This document shows positions 63,325 through 64,000 of a DNA stretch of 64,000 nucleotides, piece by piece. This DNA is from Sphaerolaimus hirsutus (lineage: Eukaryota > Nematoda > Chromadorea > Monhysterida > Sphaerolaimidae). The translations under genes were made by a program, and so were the position numbers. The stretch is taken from contig OZ038452.1 of the NCBI GenBank assembly GCA_964036195.1, forward strand, positions 8,488,704-8,552,703, in the 5' to 3' direction. Numbering within the stretch: position 1 is the first letter of the stretch; the number at the start of each line of letters is the position of its first letter. Below the pieces are notes generated by a model, which was not told the DNA's origin, did not search any database, and was given only the letters and a program-made list of their open reading frames with translations.

Positions 63325-64000
63325 TAGGGTTGGCCGATGTTTTTTTTAAACGTTTTTTTATAAAAAAAACGTTTTTTTTTTTAAAAAACGTGACGTCCGA
63401 AATGTTTTTTTTTTTTAAAAAACATCGGCCGAAATTTTTAGTACTAAGCACTAGGTATTTTGCAAAATTTTTGCGCGCAAGCGCGCAATTTCACACACAA
63501 ATTGACATTGGTGGTGGTTTTCATTGGTTTTGTTGCATTTTTAGTATCAAAACATCCATTTCTATGTGCTACCATGGGTGAATAAGCCGACAAATGTTGC
63601 TGTAATATATAATATTGAGGTAATGTGCTTCCATGTACCTCCACAGTGTGTAACTTCACTCCCAAAGTAACAACCTCCTTTTATAACCTTGTTTGATCAC
63701 CATTCCGTGCCAAACTTTACCTGAAGTCACAAACATTCGACTATAAGGCGATATACGAACGATATGTCGACGAAAAATGGATATTTTTGACACAAATCAC
63801 CACTTATAATGCTATCCCATGGCTCCACAGCCATTATATGGTCATATTTAACATCACAGAGTATTGCCAGTGTCTGATATACCTATATATGTTGACACTA
63901 GGTCATATCTGGGAGCTTTAAAAAAAACAACGTTTTTTTATAAAAAAAACGTTTTTTTGATAAAAAAAAACATCGAGTTAAAAAAAACGTTTTTTTTCCA
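63325..64000. repeat. AAAAAACGTTTTTT palindromic element, right side cut by the window
   Basis: Begins GGGTTGGCCGATGTTTTTTT with three or more AAAACGTTTTTT palindromes. Similar palindromes return inverted at 63920-64000 (AAAAAAACATCGAG). It lies in the third coding intron of RPF1. Confidence 0.65.

Overview
The window is animal nuclear DNA. Every recognisable gene is split into short exons with GT-AG introns, and the genes are metazoan: a CARD-containing caspase of the CED-3 type, a rhodopsin-like peptide GPCR resembling the nematode/arthropod DMSR (myosuppressin receptor) group, a secreted ZP-N (cuticlin-like) protein and the ribosome biogenesis factor RPF1. A ZP/cuticlin protein together with a DMSR-like receptor suggests an ecdysozoan, nematode or relative, but the species is not fixed by this sequence. 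Coding exons are GC-rich at third positions, while the rest is AT-rich and packed with DNA transposons. A run of exactly 200 N (11238-11437) looks like a scaffolding gap.

Layout. 1-9956: an AT-hook, low-complexity gene (minus strand, running off the left edge) and, divergently, a seven-exon PIF/Harbinger transposase whose DDE domain is split by a 2.4-kb hAT-like element with an 8-bp target duplication. 9960-13990: a 4-kb element with ~500-bp inverted arms enclosing AT-rich DNA, the gap and a TTGACATTT-type satellite. 14-20 kb: MITEs, a tRNA-like relic and two or three isolated coding-looking exons of unknown identity. 20879-35371: the GPCR on the minus strand, 7 visible exons spread over 14.5 kb, with introns filled by layered transposons. 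40864-45035: a five-exon ZP-N secreted protein, minus strand. 45-50 kb: hAT and other repeats. 50238-56431: the caspase in 11 exons, plus strand. 58171-61327: a complete young LTR retrotransposon of 3157 bp coding only gag and protease. 61585 to the right edge: the first three coding exons of RPF1.

The transposons fall into families recognisable by ends and target duplications: (i) TA-flanked MITEs with ends CCGTATTTCCTCGAAATACC and long C-runs; (ii) four hAT-like families with 8-bp duplications (ends CAGAGTTGTTAAAA, TAGTGATG, TAGGGTGTCAA, TAACGATGGC); (iii) Harbinger MITEs sharing the end GCACACTAGTTTAC with the transposase-bearing element; (iv) foldback elements; (v) a family with ends GTGYCAGTCCCAGACCCTG / GGGACTGCCCC.

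The most interesting signal is family (v). Two introns of the GPCR start and end at, or within a few bases of, copies of this element, so that removing it restores an uninterrupted reading frame. These look like introners, that is, introns made by transposon insertion. Each copy has since been invaded by a hAT element.
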